Shown here one piece after another: positions 38,280 through 50,186 of a DNA stretch of 64,000 nucleotides. The first letter of the stretch is position 1; every line of letters begins with the position of its first letter. The translations under genes and the position numbers were made by a program. The notes beneath the pieces were generated by a model, which was not told where the DNA came from, ran no database searches, and was given only the letters and a program-made list of their open reading frames with translations. The DNA is from Tetrahymena elliotti 4EA (lineage: Eukaryota > Ciliophora > Oligohymenophorea > Hymenostomatida > Tetrahymenidae), in contig JH720298.1 in the NCBI GenBank assembly GCA_000231825.2, positions 2,016,420-2,080,419 of the forward strand, read 5' to 3'.

Positions 38280-41200
38280 TTTGTGTGATAAAGAATCTTT
38301 TACACAAATAAAAATTAATGAGTTTGTGAGCAAAATAAATATTAAGTAAACCAACCTAAATTATCAGTGATCAGTCAGTAAGTATCACAAATTAACGTCT
38401 CTATTGATTTATTATTTATTCATTCGTTCATTCATTCATTTATTCATTCAAAATGTAATTAATATTGAAACATTATTTTTATGAGAGCTCAAGAGTTAAA
38501 GTTTAGAGATTAGAGCACTATGTTAAGGCAGATACTAATCCTGATACACCCATTTCATCAATCTAATTATTACTTTTAGAAAATTATAAAAATAAATATT
38601 TAGTTAAATAAATGCTAAAAGAATATAAAAACATAAAAATTAGGATTAAATCTGAAAATTCCTAATAAAAATTAATGAATTTGTGAGCAAGCAAGCCCTC
38701 CGAATAAATATCAACTCAATCAACCCATATTTATTTATAGATTCATTAAAAAATGCATAATTAATACTAAAATGCTCTTTTTACCTGAGGTTAAGATTCA
38801 AAGTTTAGAGATTAGAGCATTTAGCTAAGCCAGATCCTAATCCTTATGCACCAATTTCACCAATATTATTGTCACTTTAAAAAATTTTTTAAGTGAATAA
38901 AGAAATATTTAAAAGAATGAGTAAAACATCAAAATTAGAATTAAATCTGAAAAAAACAAATAAAAATTAATGAATTTGTGAGCAAGCAAACCCTTCAGAT
39001 AAATATCAAGTCAATTGGCCCATATTTGTAAGTCAGTTAGTCATTAAATGGCTCATAAAAATTTTTATTTATTTATTAATTCAAAAATGTAAAATTAACA
39101 CTAAAATTCTCTTTTTACCCAAGGTTAAGATTCAAAGTTTAGAGATTAGAGCATTTAGCTAAGCCCAATCCTAATCTTTATGTACCCATTTCACCAAGAT
39201 TATTTCCCCTTTTAAAGAATTATAAAAATAAATCTTAAAAAAGAGATTGTTAAAAGAAGGAGAAAAACATTAAAATTTGAATTAAATCTTAAAAGAAAAA
39301 ATCAAAATTAAGGAATGAGTGAGTGAAAGAGCTAAACAAATCAAATTATCCAGCAGCTGATATATTTATTTATTTATTTATTCATTTATTCATTCATTCA
39401 AAGGTGAGTAACTAATATTCAAACTCTATTTTTACAGAAGGCTAAGAGTCAAATTTTAGAGATTAGAGCATTATCCTAAGCCAAATCCTAATTCTTATGC
39501 ATCCATTTCACCAAATTTACCCCCACTTTTAAAAAATAAAAATTAAAAAAGAAATATTAAAACAAATTAAACAGAAAAATTTGAATTAAATATAAAAAGA
39601 ACAAATAAAAATTAATGAATGAGTGAGTAAATAAGACAACCAAACAAATCATGAATTAGTCAAATTGTCAACATTAGCTCATAAATTAAAGTCTTTATTT
39701 ATTAATTCAAGAAAGCATAAATAAGATTGAAACTCTATTTTTACTAGAAAGTAATAGTCAAAATTTAGAGTTGAGAGCATTTCGCTAAACCAGATCCAAA
39801 TCCTGAAGCACTTATTTCGTCAATCTCATCCCCACTTTTAAAAAAATTGTAAAAATAAAATTATAATAAATAGTAATTTGAATTAAATCTTTAAAAATTT
39901 GCAAGCAAGTGAGTAGTAAAGAACTCAAATTAATCAATAGATGAGTCACTCACTCACAAATGAAAATATTTATTTATCTATATTTCATATTTTTTACTAG
40001 AAAATAAGAGTCAAATCTTTAAGATTTTTACATTTTACTAAACCAGATGTTAATCCATATGCACCCTTTTCATCAATCTGATTCCTATTTTGAAAGGATG
40101 ATAAAAATATATTTTGAATAAAGAAATATATAAAAAAATGTGAAAAGCATAAAAATTAGAATTAAATCTGAAAAGAGCTAATAAAAATAAATGAATGAAT
40201 GAGTAAGTGAGTAAGCAAGCCAAAAAAATATCCACTAAACAAGCTCAAATTCTCCAGTTACTCATAAATTAAAGTCTTTATTTATTTAATTATTTATTTA
40301 TTCATTCATTTAAAAAAATGTAATTAATATTGAAACAATATTTTTACATGAGGATATGACTCAAAGTTTAGAGACTAGAGCATTTTGCTAAACCTGATCC
40401 TAATACTTAAGCAGAAATTTCATGAATCTCATTCCCCCTTTTAAAAAATTATAAAAATAAATATTTAGTAGAATAATATTTAAAATTAAAATTAAATCTA
40501 AAAAAAACAAAGAAAAATTAATGAATGAACAAGTAAACAAGTGAGCAAAATAAATATTAAGTAAATCAAGCCAAATTAGTTAGCCAATTAGTCAGTCAAT
40601 AGCTCATAAATTAAAGTCTTTATTTATTCATTCAAAAATGAATAATAAATATTTAACACTATTTTTACCTTAGGTCAAGAGTCAAAGTTTAGAGATTAGA
40701 GCATTATGCTAAGCCAGATACTAATCCTTAAGAACCCTATTCGCTAATATTATTTACCCTTTTAAAAAATTATAAAATAAATATTGAATAAAGAAATATT
40801 AAAAAGAAGGAGAAAAAAATTAAAAGTTTAATTAAATCTGAAAATAACAAATAAGGATTAAAGAATAAGTGAGCTAGAGAGCCAAAAAAATATCAAGTAA
40901 ATATTCCTGTCTTTATTGATTTATTCATTCATTGATTTTAAAGGGCATATTTAAAATTGAAACACAATTTTTACCTTAGCTAAAGAGATAAAGTTTAGAG
41001 ATTTTCACATTTTGATAAACCTAATCCTAATTCTTATGATTAGAGATATAATTATTAATTTAAAAATTTATAAGATAATAACCATCAGTTTAGACTGTTG
41101 TATGAAGCTAGGAAAACTAAGGATTAATAGCAAAATATTCTTTAAAAAACATTTAATACCACAACTCTTTAATCCTGAACTATAAGGTTGAAAATTTTTT

Positions 41201-42530
41201 CTGTGATATGAATAAATTATTATTAAAAAATTAAATAATTTAAAATTTTGAGAAAATTTATGTGGCAATTATCTATGTTTTTTCATTAAATTTTCTTAAA
41301 CTTCATAACTCAATAGCTATAAAAAATACCATAAATTGAAATTTATCATGGCTTTACCTGCCAGTCTAACTACCCCTCCACCAAACAAATATCAAGTAAA
41401 CATTCCTAAATTAATCAACTTGTCAGTCAGTAACTGATAAATGAAAGTCTTTATTTATTCAATCAAAGAGGCATATTTAATAGTGTAACTCTATTTTTAC
41501 CTTAGGTGAAGAGTAAAAGTTTAGAGATTTGCACATTTTGCTAAGCCTGATCCTAATTCTTATGTGCCTATTTCACCAATTATATTTCCACTTTTAAAAA
41601 ATTATAAAAATATTTAAAGAAGTATTTAAAAGGATAAGAAAAGTATTAAAATTTGCAAATCTGAAAAGAACAAAAATAAATGAATGAGCGAGCAAGCAAC
41701 TGAGCCAAATAAATGTCAAGTAAATATTCCTAAATTAATCAATTTAACAATTAGTAGTTGATAAATAAAAGTTTTTATTTATTCATTCATTCAAAGAGGG
41801 ATGGCTAATAAATGTTAAAACACTATCTTTTACCTTAGGTAAAGACTCAAAATTTAGAGATAGAGCATTCTGCTAATCCGGATCCTAGTCCTTATGTGCC
41901 TATTTCAGCAATCTAATTATCACTTTTAAAGAATTATTAAAATAAAAAGTTGAAGAAAGAAATAAATAAAAGAATGAGAAAAATATAAAAATTAGAATTA
42001 AATCTTAAAATAACAAATAAAAATGAATGATTGAGTGAGTGAGCAAGGAGCCAAATAAATACCAAGAATCAATTATTCAGTCATTCATAAATTAAAGTTT
42101 TTATTTATTAATTCAAAAAGGCATAATTAATATTGAAACTCTTTTTTACTTTAGCTCTAGTTTCAAAGTTTAGAGATTAGAGCATTTTGCTAAGACAGAT
42201 CCTAATTCTTATGCACCAATTTCACCAATATTGTTGTACCTTTTAAAATTATAAAAAAAAATAATGAATAAAATAATATTTAAAAGAATAAGAAAAATTT
42301 TTAAATTTGGATTAAATAATATCCTTCTCACTTTTAAAAAATTATAAAAATAAATATTTAATAATGTAAATATTGAAAAGAATGAGAAAAACATAATTTG
42401 AATTAAATCAAAACAAAACAGCCAGTTGTTCATAAACTAAAATTATTCTTAATTAAAAAAATACTCAATTATTATTGAAATGCTATTTTTATCTGAGATT
42501 AAAACTTTATGGATAGATTTTAAGGAAAGA
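38280..42530 (+). repeat. intergenic repeat array, forward orientation
   Basis: About a dozen further units in forward orientation, with cores near 38500, 38810, 39140, 39450, 39760, 40010, 40370, 40690, 40990, 41520, 41850 and 42170. They are closer to one another than those at 1-5 kb; the segment AGATTAGAGCATTTTGCTAA recurs almost unchanged. Spacers contain ATAAAAATTAATGAATGAGTGAGC-type sequence. No coding frame spans them. Confidence 0.85.
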
Positions 42531-43329
42531 TTAATAATTTTACCTGAATTCAACACAAACATGTAAAAAAGAAGTTTAATTAGAGCTGAGTAACTTTTGA
42601 TAGATAAAAGTTAAAATATATTTGTATCTCTAAAGAAATTGAAGTACATCACTGATCTTTCTAAAATATTTTATATTTTACATTGACATTTATTTTATTT
42701 TTTTTAAATTTATTTAGATATTAAATTGAATATGAATTAATTAATTCAGAATTAAATAAATTTTTTTAAACAAAACAAAATTAATAAAAAAATTGAATGT
42801 TCCTAATAAAATTTAGATTATACAACTAACAACCACAAATTTTGAAAGCTTTATCTCTATTTAATTTTTTAAAAAAATCTTAATTTTCTTTAGAAAATTT
42901 TTTTAAAAAAGTAAAAATTATATAAATAAAATTATAAGAATTATTAATAAAATTCTAAAATAAAAATAATAATTTTTCTAAAATAATTTAACACATTTTA
43001 AAAATAAAAAAAATATTATCAATCTCATATAGCTAGGTTTTGAATAGGACTAGCAAGCTATGCTTTACAAAAGAGGAAGATTTGTTGTGTTTTATGTATT
43101 TTAAAGAATTTGAAAGATTGTATTTACTTTACAAATGAAAGATTTCAAGTAATGAATACATTTTAATCAACAAAATAATTTAATTGATTCACATTAGATT
43201 AATATAATTTATAAATACAATATTATATAGATTAGAGCAAGATTTGTTTCTTTTTATTTTCCAAAAGAAGTTTTAAAAAATATTTTAATTTTCTCCTCTT
43301 CGAGAATCTAACTTTTAAAGAGTTGTCAA
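42531..43329. other. intergenic, A/T-rich
   Basis: Nothing supportable is seen. Long A and T tracts dominate around 42850-43020. Confidence 0.45.
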
Positions 43330-44290
43330 TCAGAATTATATAAGCTTGAATTATGAAAAATAATAGTTGTTTGTTTTAGTTCTAATAAATATAACACCTA
43401 TTTACTTATAAATATTATTAGAAATTAAACCTCTGGAGAAATCTAAATTAAAAATAGATATTGAATTATTTGATTCTTAAGCTAGTAAATTAAATTTATT
43501 ATCATATGGAATATCAAAATTAGTTGGATTTAATACATTATACATCATCTTAACTAAAAAACTGATATTTTAGATATCTTTTTCAATTTCTTTTTGTTGT
43601 TAACAAATACTTCATTATTTGAAGTTCAATTTATGTATTCAGTAAAAAATAATCAACTCATGTATATGAAATCATCTGAATAGTCAGTCATCTTCAACAT
43701 ACATAGATTTCTTAATTGTTACCAAAGAAAAATATTTAATTTAAGTTAACAAAATTACATTACAATAACCTTTAACTATTTCTACCTGAATATCAAAAAT
43801 AAGATAAACTCTTATTCTTAAAAAATTCTATTTAATATTTTATTATTTGCTTTGTTTGTGATACCTCAATGTTAATATTTTTAATATTTTATTAAATTGC
43901 AGAAATATATGTATCATTAATGAATTAATTTTATGAAGTATTATTTTCCACATAAATTATTTATTGTATGCTATCAAAATCCATTTTTTAAGGATTGAGA
44001 ACAAACTATTAATTTATTTTTTTAAATTTAAGGATTATTATTATTAAACAGTTCTTGGAAGCAATTTAAGTATTTAGTTTGGTAGTTAATGAGAAGATTT
44101 CATCAAATTAAATATCTAATCCAATATGAAAACAAGTGATATGTGAGTTATTTATTTACTTTTGTACTGGATGGAAAGTAATCAACATGAATCTAATCAA
44201 TGTCATTTTACAAATTCAATCTTATCCATTCATTTTATTAATTAAAATAGGATAAGATATTACGCTCTAATAAGCGAGTGTTACATTTTA
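43330..44290 (-). pseudogene. unknown gene, decayed or incompletely resolved
   Basis: Several protein-like segments follow one another on the minus strand. About 44240-44150 reads NDIDQIHVDYFPSSTK, with a following GTAAAT...GATTAG intron-like stretch of about 46 nt. About 43800-43690 reads FDIQVEIVKGYCNVILL and TQIKYFSLVTIKKSMYVEDD. From 43548 it reads MMYNVLNPTNFDIPYDNKFN, LLAQESNNSISIFNLDFSRG, LISNNIYKQIGVIFI and FSQFKLIQF, ending at TGA 43332-43330. TGA codons and frame changes separate the segments. Either two or more short introns remain undetected or the gene is degraded. I recognise no family. Confidence 0.4.
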
Positions 44291-44874
44291 ATATTTATAG
44301 TATTTTTATTTTTCATTCATTCTTTTTAATTCCTAATAAATTAAATTAATTCATACACAAAATACTAGTCAATCTATCAAAAACTATTGAATATTTTTTA
44401 AATTCCCAAAAAATCAAATCCAATTCATTAGTAAATGCCTAATAAGGCAAGCTATAAATAAATAATTTATTTTTTTTGTAGTTCTAAGTGTTTTTGTATA
44501 TGAAAAATGGATTACTGAAAAAAAGATGAAATCAAATAAAAATCATATAAATAAATAAACAAATTAAGAAAGAAAGAATTGAGTGAAAGAAATTATTAGG
44601 GTTGAGGTGAATGGATAGAAAGAAAAAATAATGAAATAGCATGTGAGTGAGTGATAGAGTGAATGAATGAATTAGGGAGTAGGTGTATCAAAGTGTATTT
44701 TTACTATGAAATTAAATTATAATAAAAAAATTTATAAAAAAAGCAGACAAAGAAGCAAACAATCTTAATAAATAAAAGCAATTAGTGATTGTAAAAATAG
44801 TTTATTAACTAAAAATCAACTTTATAGTTTTGACAAGAAATTTGTAAATAAAAAGAAGAGATTTTGTAAGGATT
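44291..44874. other. intergenic, upstream of the Asn/Gln-rich gene
   Basis: A/T-rich with GAGTGAATGAATG-type runs near 44640-44680. No feature beyond the presumed promoter region of the gene starting at 44875. Confidence 0.45.
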
Positions 44875-46646
44875 ATGGAATAATAAATAGCTTAGACTAC
44901 AGCTATTAACGCCAATGGTTTTAGGAGCGAAAAGAAAATTAGACTAGGAACAGGGCTTGGTTTCCGAAATTAGTCTTAAATTCAGCGTTCTTTTAATAAA
45001 AACTCTTAATCATAAAATGAATAAATCCCAAATGGGACATCTAATGGTGGTAGCAGCAATCACCAGAGTTAAAATTAATAGTAGTTTAATATAACCTGCA
45101 ATAACTATTATGTCGGCTCTTAATCTCCAACAAATAGCATATAGCTCTAGTAATAAGCTTTAGAATCTCCATAGACCACGACAATGAATACTAATTAATT
45201 GTCTTCATCCTAAACCCAGAACGGGTTTTTTAGAAGAAAAATAAACTTAAAAATGAGTAGTACAAATTTGAAAGCATTTTTAGGCAAACAATCTAACGAA
45301 AATCCAATTGTAAATATTTAAATTATTTTATTATTGCAGATAGCACCCAGTTTGAGCAGCTGAATGCCAAAAAGAGTATTTGAAATATTGTAATTTGTTG
45401 GTCAAACAAACAAAAAAACAAAAACACCAAGAAGCAATAAATATAGAATAACATTTTTAATATATTAATATTAATTAATTTATAGATTTATTAATTTATT
45501 AGTTAATTGATTGATTCATAGCAAGCTATTTTTATGCCAAAAACCTAACCAAGCAAGCAAGCAAGAAAGTAAGAAAGCTAGAAGCAGGTTAAAAAGCAAG
45601 CGATAATATCCTTATATAGAAAAAAATACTTTCTTACTTTCTTTCTTGCTTGCTTGTTTATTTGTTTATTTGCTTGTATCTCTAGAGCTCAAAAAGCAGC
45701 TAAAGCTTTGCTTGTTTCTATAATCTAATCTAACATTGTCTCAATATTTTTTTTATGAAAAAAGATGATTAAGAGTTCTAAAAATCGTTTTGTAAACAGC
45801 CATCTTAGCTAGGGCTCAATCCAAACTCACAGCATTAACACAATATCATTGAATCCAAATTAATAAATTGGCAATTTCTTTGGATCTTAGGTTTCACTCC
45901 CTTGCCCTTCTATTTCTAATTCTTCCAACACACACTCTCCTCAGACACATATTAGTGCATTAAATAATACTCATACTGTTAATGCTAACTCCACCTTTCA
46001 AACAGCAATTAATTCTGTTTAAAATAATTCTAATTCGGAAACAAGAAGGTCAAGCAACTTGCAAATGGGTGATTAGGCAAACCTTAAATACACTATTTCT
46101 AATTTCAAGAAAGGCGATATCATTGCGGCTTTCAACAGAGGAAAGCGTATTTCATAAAAACAATCAAAAAACACTAGTTTTACTAGACATGAACTGAATG
46201 AATAAAACTAAGAAAAGAAATAAGTAAATAGTGAAGACAAATCTGATTCCCATGAAAATCAAGATATAGAAGATAAAAATGAAGATGCAAACCATTAAAA
46301 AAATACATCATTCACCAAAAATACAATCGCAAACTACAGTCACAACACGGAAAGCACAAATGCTACTGCCCAAATCAGTCATCATAACTACCCTCTTCAC
46401 ATGAGCCACCACTACTTCGACTCAGATAAAATTAAAAAAAAATAAAGTCTTACCACCTCTTAAACTTTTATCCCCTCTTCTTAAACTCAGCTAAGCACTC
46501 CCAATCTATATGTTAAAAAGAAAATTACTGAAGCTAAATAATATTCTAATTAAGTCAGATAATAAATGTTTGAGCAGCAGGATCTAGAAGAAGAAGAAAA
46601 TTTCCTAGAACTATGCGAAACTCTTTAAAAAATAAATTATGATTGA
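44875..46646 (+). CDS. Asn/Gln/Ser-rich hypothetical protein
   Basis: Two exons, 44875-45309 and 45774-46646, join in phase 0 and give 435 aa ending at TGA. The protein starts MEQQIAQTTAINANGFRSEK, followed by a short basic/glycine patch (IRLGTGLGFRNQ). It has long low-complexity Asn, Gln, Ser and Thr stretches and a charged region near residues 310-340. The C-terminal helix is rich in Gln and Glu (QQMFEQQDLEEEENFLELCE). No known domain is visible and most of it looks disordered. Exon 2 has its own in-frame ATG at 45765, so two separate genes cannot be excluded. Without splicing, exon 1 would read to a TGA at about 45362. The intron carries a long inverted repeat. Confidence 0.7.
45550..45656. 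repeat. 28-bp inverted repeat in an intron
   Basis: The arm at 45550-45577 (built of CAAG units followed by AAAGTAAGAAAG) is complementary to 45629-45656 over 28 positions with one mismatch. The loop between them is about 51 nt. RNA from either strand would form a strong hairpin. It lies in the proposed intron 45310-45773. Confidence 0.8.
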
Positions 46647-49600
46647 TTAACACATAAATAGATCAATTGATCCTAATTAACTTCTTTATTTTAAATCTCT
46701 TTATATACAATCAATCAAGAAAAGTAAATTAGTGGTCGAACAATTTGAATAGCACCACCTAGCCTACATATTTCATGGTACATAAGAAAGAACTATGAAG
46801 AAACAAATCACATGAATCAAATTAAATCAACTCCTACAATAAATACTATTATAAACTTTATGATACATAGTTACACACTCTAATGAAGGACAACCGCCTA
46901 ATAGATTAAAAACAAAACTAATAAAAAAAGATATTTCCATATAATAAAAATACCTTTTTCCTCATTCCAATAAACAAAAAAATATTTATTTTTATCCAAA
47001 TTATCTAAAAAAAGAGCTCGCTTGCTCACCTACCTATGTGTCTGTTAAATCTGCTGTTAGTTTTTACTAAAGTTACAATTAACTCTTTTCAATTAGTAGC
47101 TTAAATATCTTATAAATATCTAAGTACGCAAGTTAGTCAGGTAATTAAGTTGAAAATATATTACTAACTAACTATGCTAGAAAGTTAGTAAATAATAATG
47201 TAAGATAGATAAAAAGTAATAACCAACTTACATAATCATTCAAGAACTGCTTGCTTGGCTTTAGTTGGCTTCACACACTTCCCCACCAAATGAACTTATT
47301 TCAATATAGAATATTAAACAAAAACTGATCTTTAAGGTTTTGATTAATAATTAATAGAAAAGTCCTTTTGTATATGTATCTAAATGCTATAAACTAACTA
47401 AATAACTAATTATCTAATAACTTAAATTGTTTTAAAGAAAAATAAATATATTAACCAAGAAAAATAAATAATTGTTTAGATTCCTTTTGCTACATTACTT
47501 TAGTAATAATTATAGTAAAAATAAACCAATTAATAAATAAATTCTTTAAAAATAAATCAATTAATAAATCTTTTTAAGATTTATTGAAAAAAAGGATAAA
47601 TAGATGAATAGGCAGACGAGTAAATAAACAAATAAATAAATAGATAGATAATATGTCTATTAAATAATATTCTTTGATGTAATTATAATATATAATAAAT
47701 ATTTATATTAATTATCACTTCTTAAATCAACAAATTTATACTTTCTTCATTCATTCTTATGTATTCACAATTAATCAACAAATAAATTAATAAGTAAAAA
47801 TTATCTTTTTTCATTCATTTTTATATTTTGTTCATGCTTAAAATCTTGAAACCTATTTTGATTAATTATTTAAAAGAGCTTATCTGTATCTATAAAAATT
47901 AATTATTTTCTAATTATTCGTTCAATTCTATTATCTTTTATCTGATTCCAAGAAAATAAATTTTATTGGAATTGTTAGTTAGCTTTGTTTTGTAGCGAAT
48001 TTAAATCAATCTATTAAAAGCATATTTTGATTTTTTTTAATAAATTTATGAAATTTGTTTGTCTAAGTCATTTATTTCTAATTGAAATTTATTTTTTTTT
48101 GAAAAAACTTTTAAATAATTTTATTTTTAATTTTTTAAGAAAGTTTAAATGCATTTTTAAATATTTCTTTCATGATTTAATATTTGATTGAATTTTTTAC
48201 ATTCAAATTAATAGTGCCTGTCCTCTATGTTTTTTTTGATCAATTAATTTATTAACAAAATCAGTCTATCTATTTCTATGTTTTTTTTCAAATAGATATA
48301 AAAATCCTACAAGAAGCTAGTTTGATTGACAAAAATAAAGATTTCAGTTTTTTTTGAATACTAAATTCAATAATTTAAAAATTTTTTCATTATTAATTAA
48401 TTCAAAATATTATTTAAAATTAATTATCCCCAAATCTGCGTTTTTTCCATAAGTTAATTGAAGCAAGTTTAATTCAAGCTTATTCCAAAATATCGTCTTA
48501 GCTAGATAATTACTCATGATTTTCCTGATTTAGTTAAATATTTATTTATGTTTCATTTATCATCAAGATTACTTACTTACTTAGTTAATTCATATTATTT
48601 TATTTCCTATTAAAAAATAATTTTAACCTTCCTATTTTAATTTTTCTTTCAACTTAAAAATAATTTTTTTACCTGATTTATTCTTATCGGGTGTAAGCTT
48701 GAATTAGAAAACAAAAATCTTCTTTTTTCTCTTGAACGCTTGAATAATTTTTTAATAATAAATTTAATCAAATAGTTTTTAATGAATAAGTAAATTCATT
48801 TGTTCTACTAAAATATATTGACTATAAATGATGATTGATATTAGTTTTAAAAAATATTACTATTGAATTAATCTCATAAATTTTAACTCAATTAAAATAA
48901 GGTAAAATATTTTCCAGCGTTTATTAAAGTCGAAATAAATTTAAAAAGTTCTACAGTAATAATGTATTATTTAATCATGAATAAAAATTAAAAAAGAAGA
49001 AACTATCTAATAAATTCAAGATATGCAAGTACAGCAAAATATCAAATTTGAGCATAAAAAAATGTAATTTGGATGTTTAAAAAGAGTTAAAAGACTCATT
49101 ATTATACTATTGTACACAAATTAGTTTTGAAGATTTGAAATATGTAGATGCAAATTATTTACATTTTATAAAAAAAATAAGAATAAATATATACAATTTC
49201 AGCGAAATTTAAACTAATTTCTAATTTTGTTACTAAAAGTTTTCACTAAATTTACATAGGAATGACTGATTACACTACCTAATTAAAATTAAATTTAATC
49301 TTAAATGAAATAAATTTAACTTGGAAATATTTATTTAAATTTATTAAAGCTAAAATTCTTAAATAAATGAATGAGTTTTTTAGTTCAAGAAGAAAAAAAT
49401 TTAAGATTTTCTAATTTATTTTATTCAGTTTTTACTTCTTTGTTCTTACTTGATTAAAAATGATTTTGTAAAAAATCTATGAGGAAGTAAACTAAAATTA
49501 AAATCAAAATATAATTTTTTGATTTTAGACATGCTGAAATGTAAGAGAGCCCTTTTGTTAATAAGAAAGTATTTACATCTATCTATCTCTTTAAGATTGT

Positions 49601-50186
49601 GAATCAATTTTATTAATTGTTAATTTCTTTATGAAAAATAATTTTAAAAGAAATTTGAAATTTATTTAATAAATGCCCAACTATAAAAGAAAAAGTTAAT
49701 ATATTTTTCAAACTAATTAAATTAAATGTTATGTGTTTGTTTTTTGATAGAAAACTATTTAAAAGATGCAAAAGAACAAAAATGTAAGTGAATTTGTTTA
49801 GAAATAAAAAAGATAATCAGGTGAAAATTATCTTTATAAAATTTGTATTTCCTAAATTATTTAAAAGTAGGTTGAATTAAAGTTATTGTAAAGTGATAAA
49901 AATTGCTAAAAAAGAAATTTAGTTTAGATAAAAATATAAATATTCAGTAAAATATAGTTGATCAATCATTGTTTTTATCTTTAAAAATTATTTGAAACGA
50001 ATAATAAATAAATAAAAGGAAGTTTTAAAAAAATTAGAATTGCTAAGCTAACTAATTAACTAAATATAAGAGTAACAGATAGATAGACATAAAAAATAAC
50101 TATATAGATAATTGGATTTTAAAAGAATTAATTTAAATTAGAATGATATATAAATGGATAGATTGATCGATTCATCTATCGATTGT
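46647..50186. other. long A/T-rich intergenic region
   Basis: No frame with coding character. The 3' flank near 46700-47300 is slightly richer in C and contains TTGCTCACC and TAACTAACT-like runs. Runs of GATAGATA (47640, 50080) and TTAATTAA-type sequence follow. No RNA gene or main-family repeat is seen. Confidence 0.5.

Noticed and set aside
41068..42433. Minus-strand frames in the repeat array at 41-42 kb
   Set aside because: Located in repeat spacers, not conserved between units, no recognisable protein.
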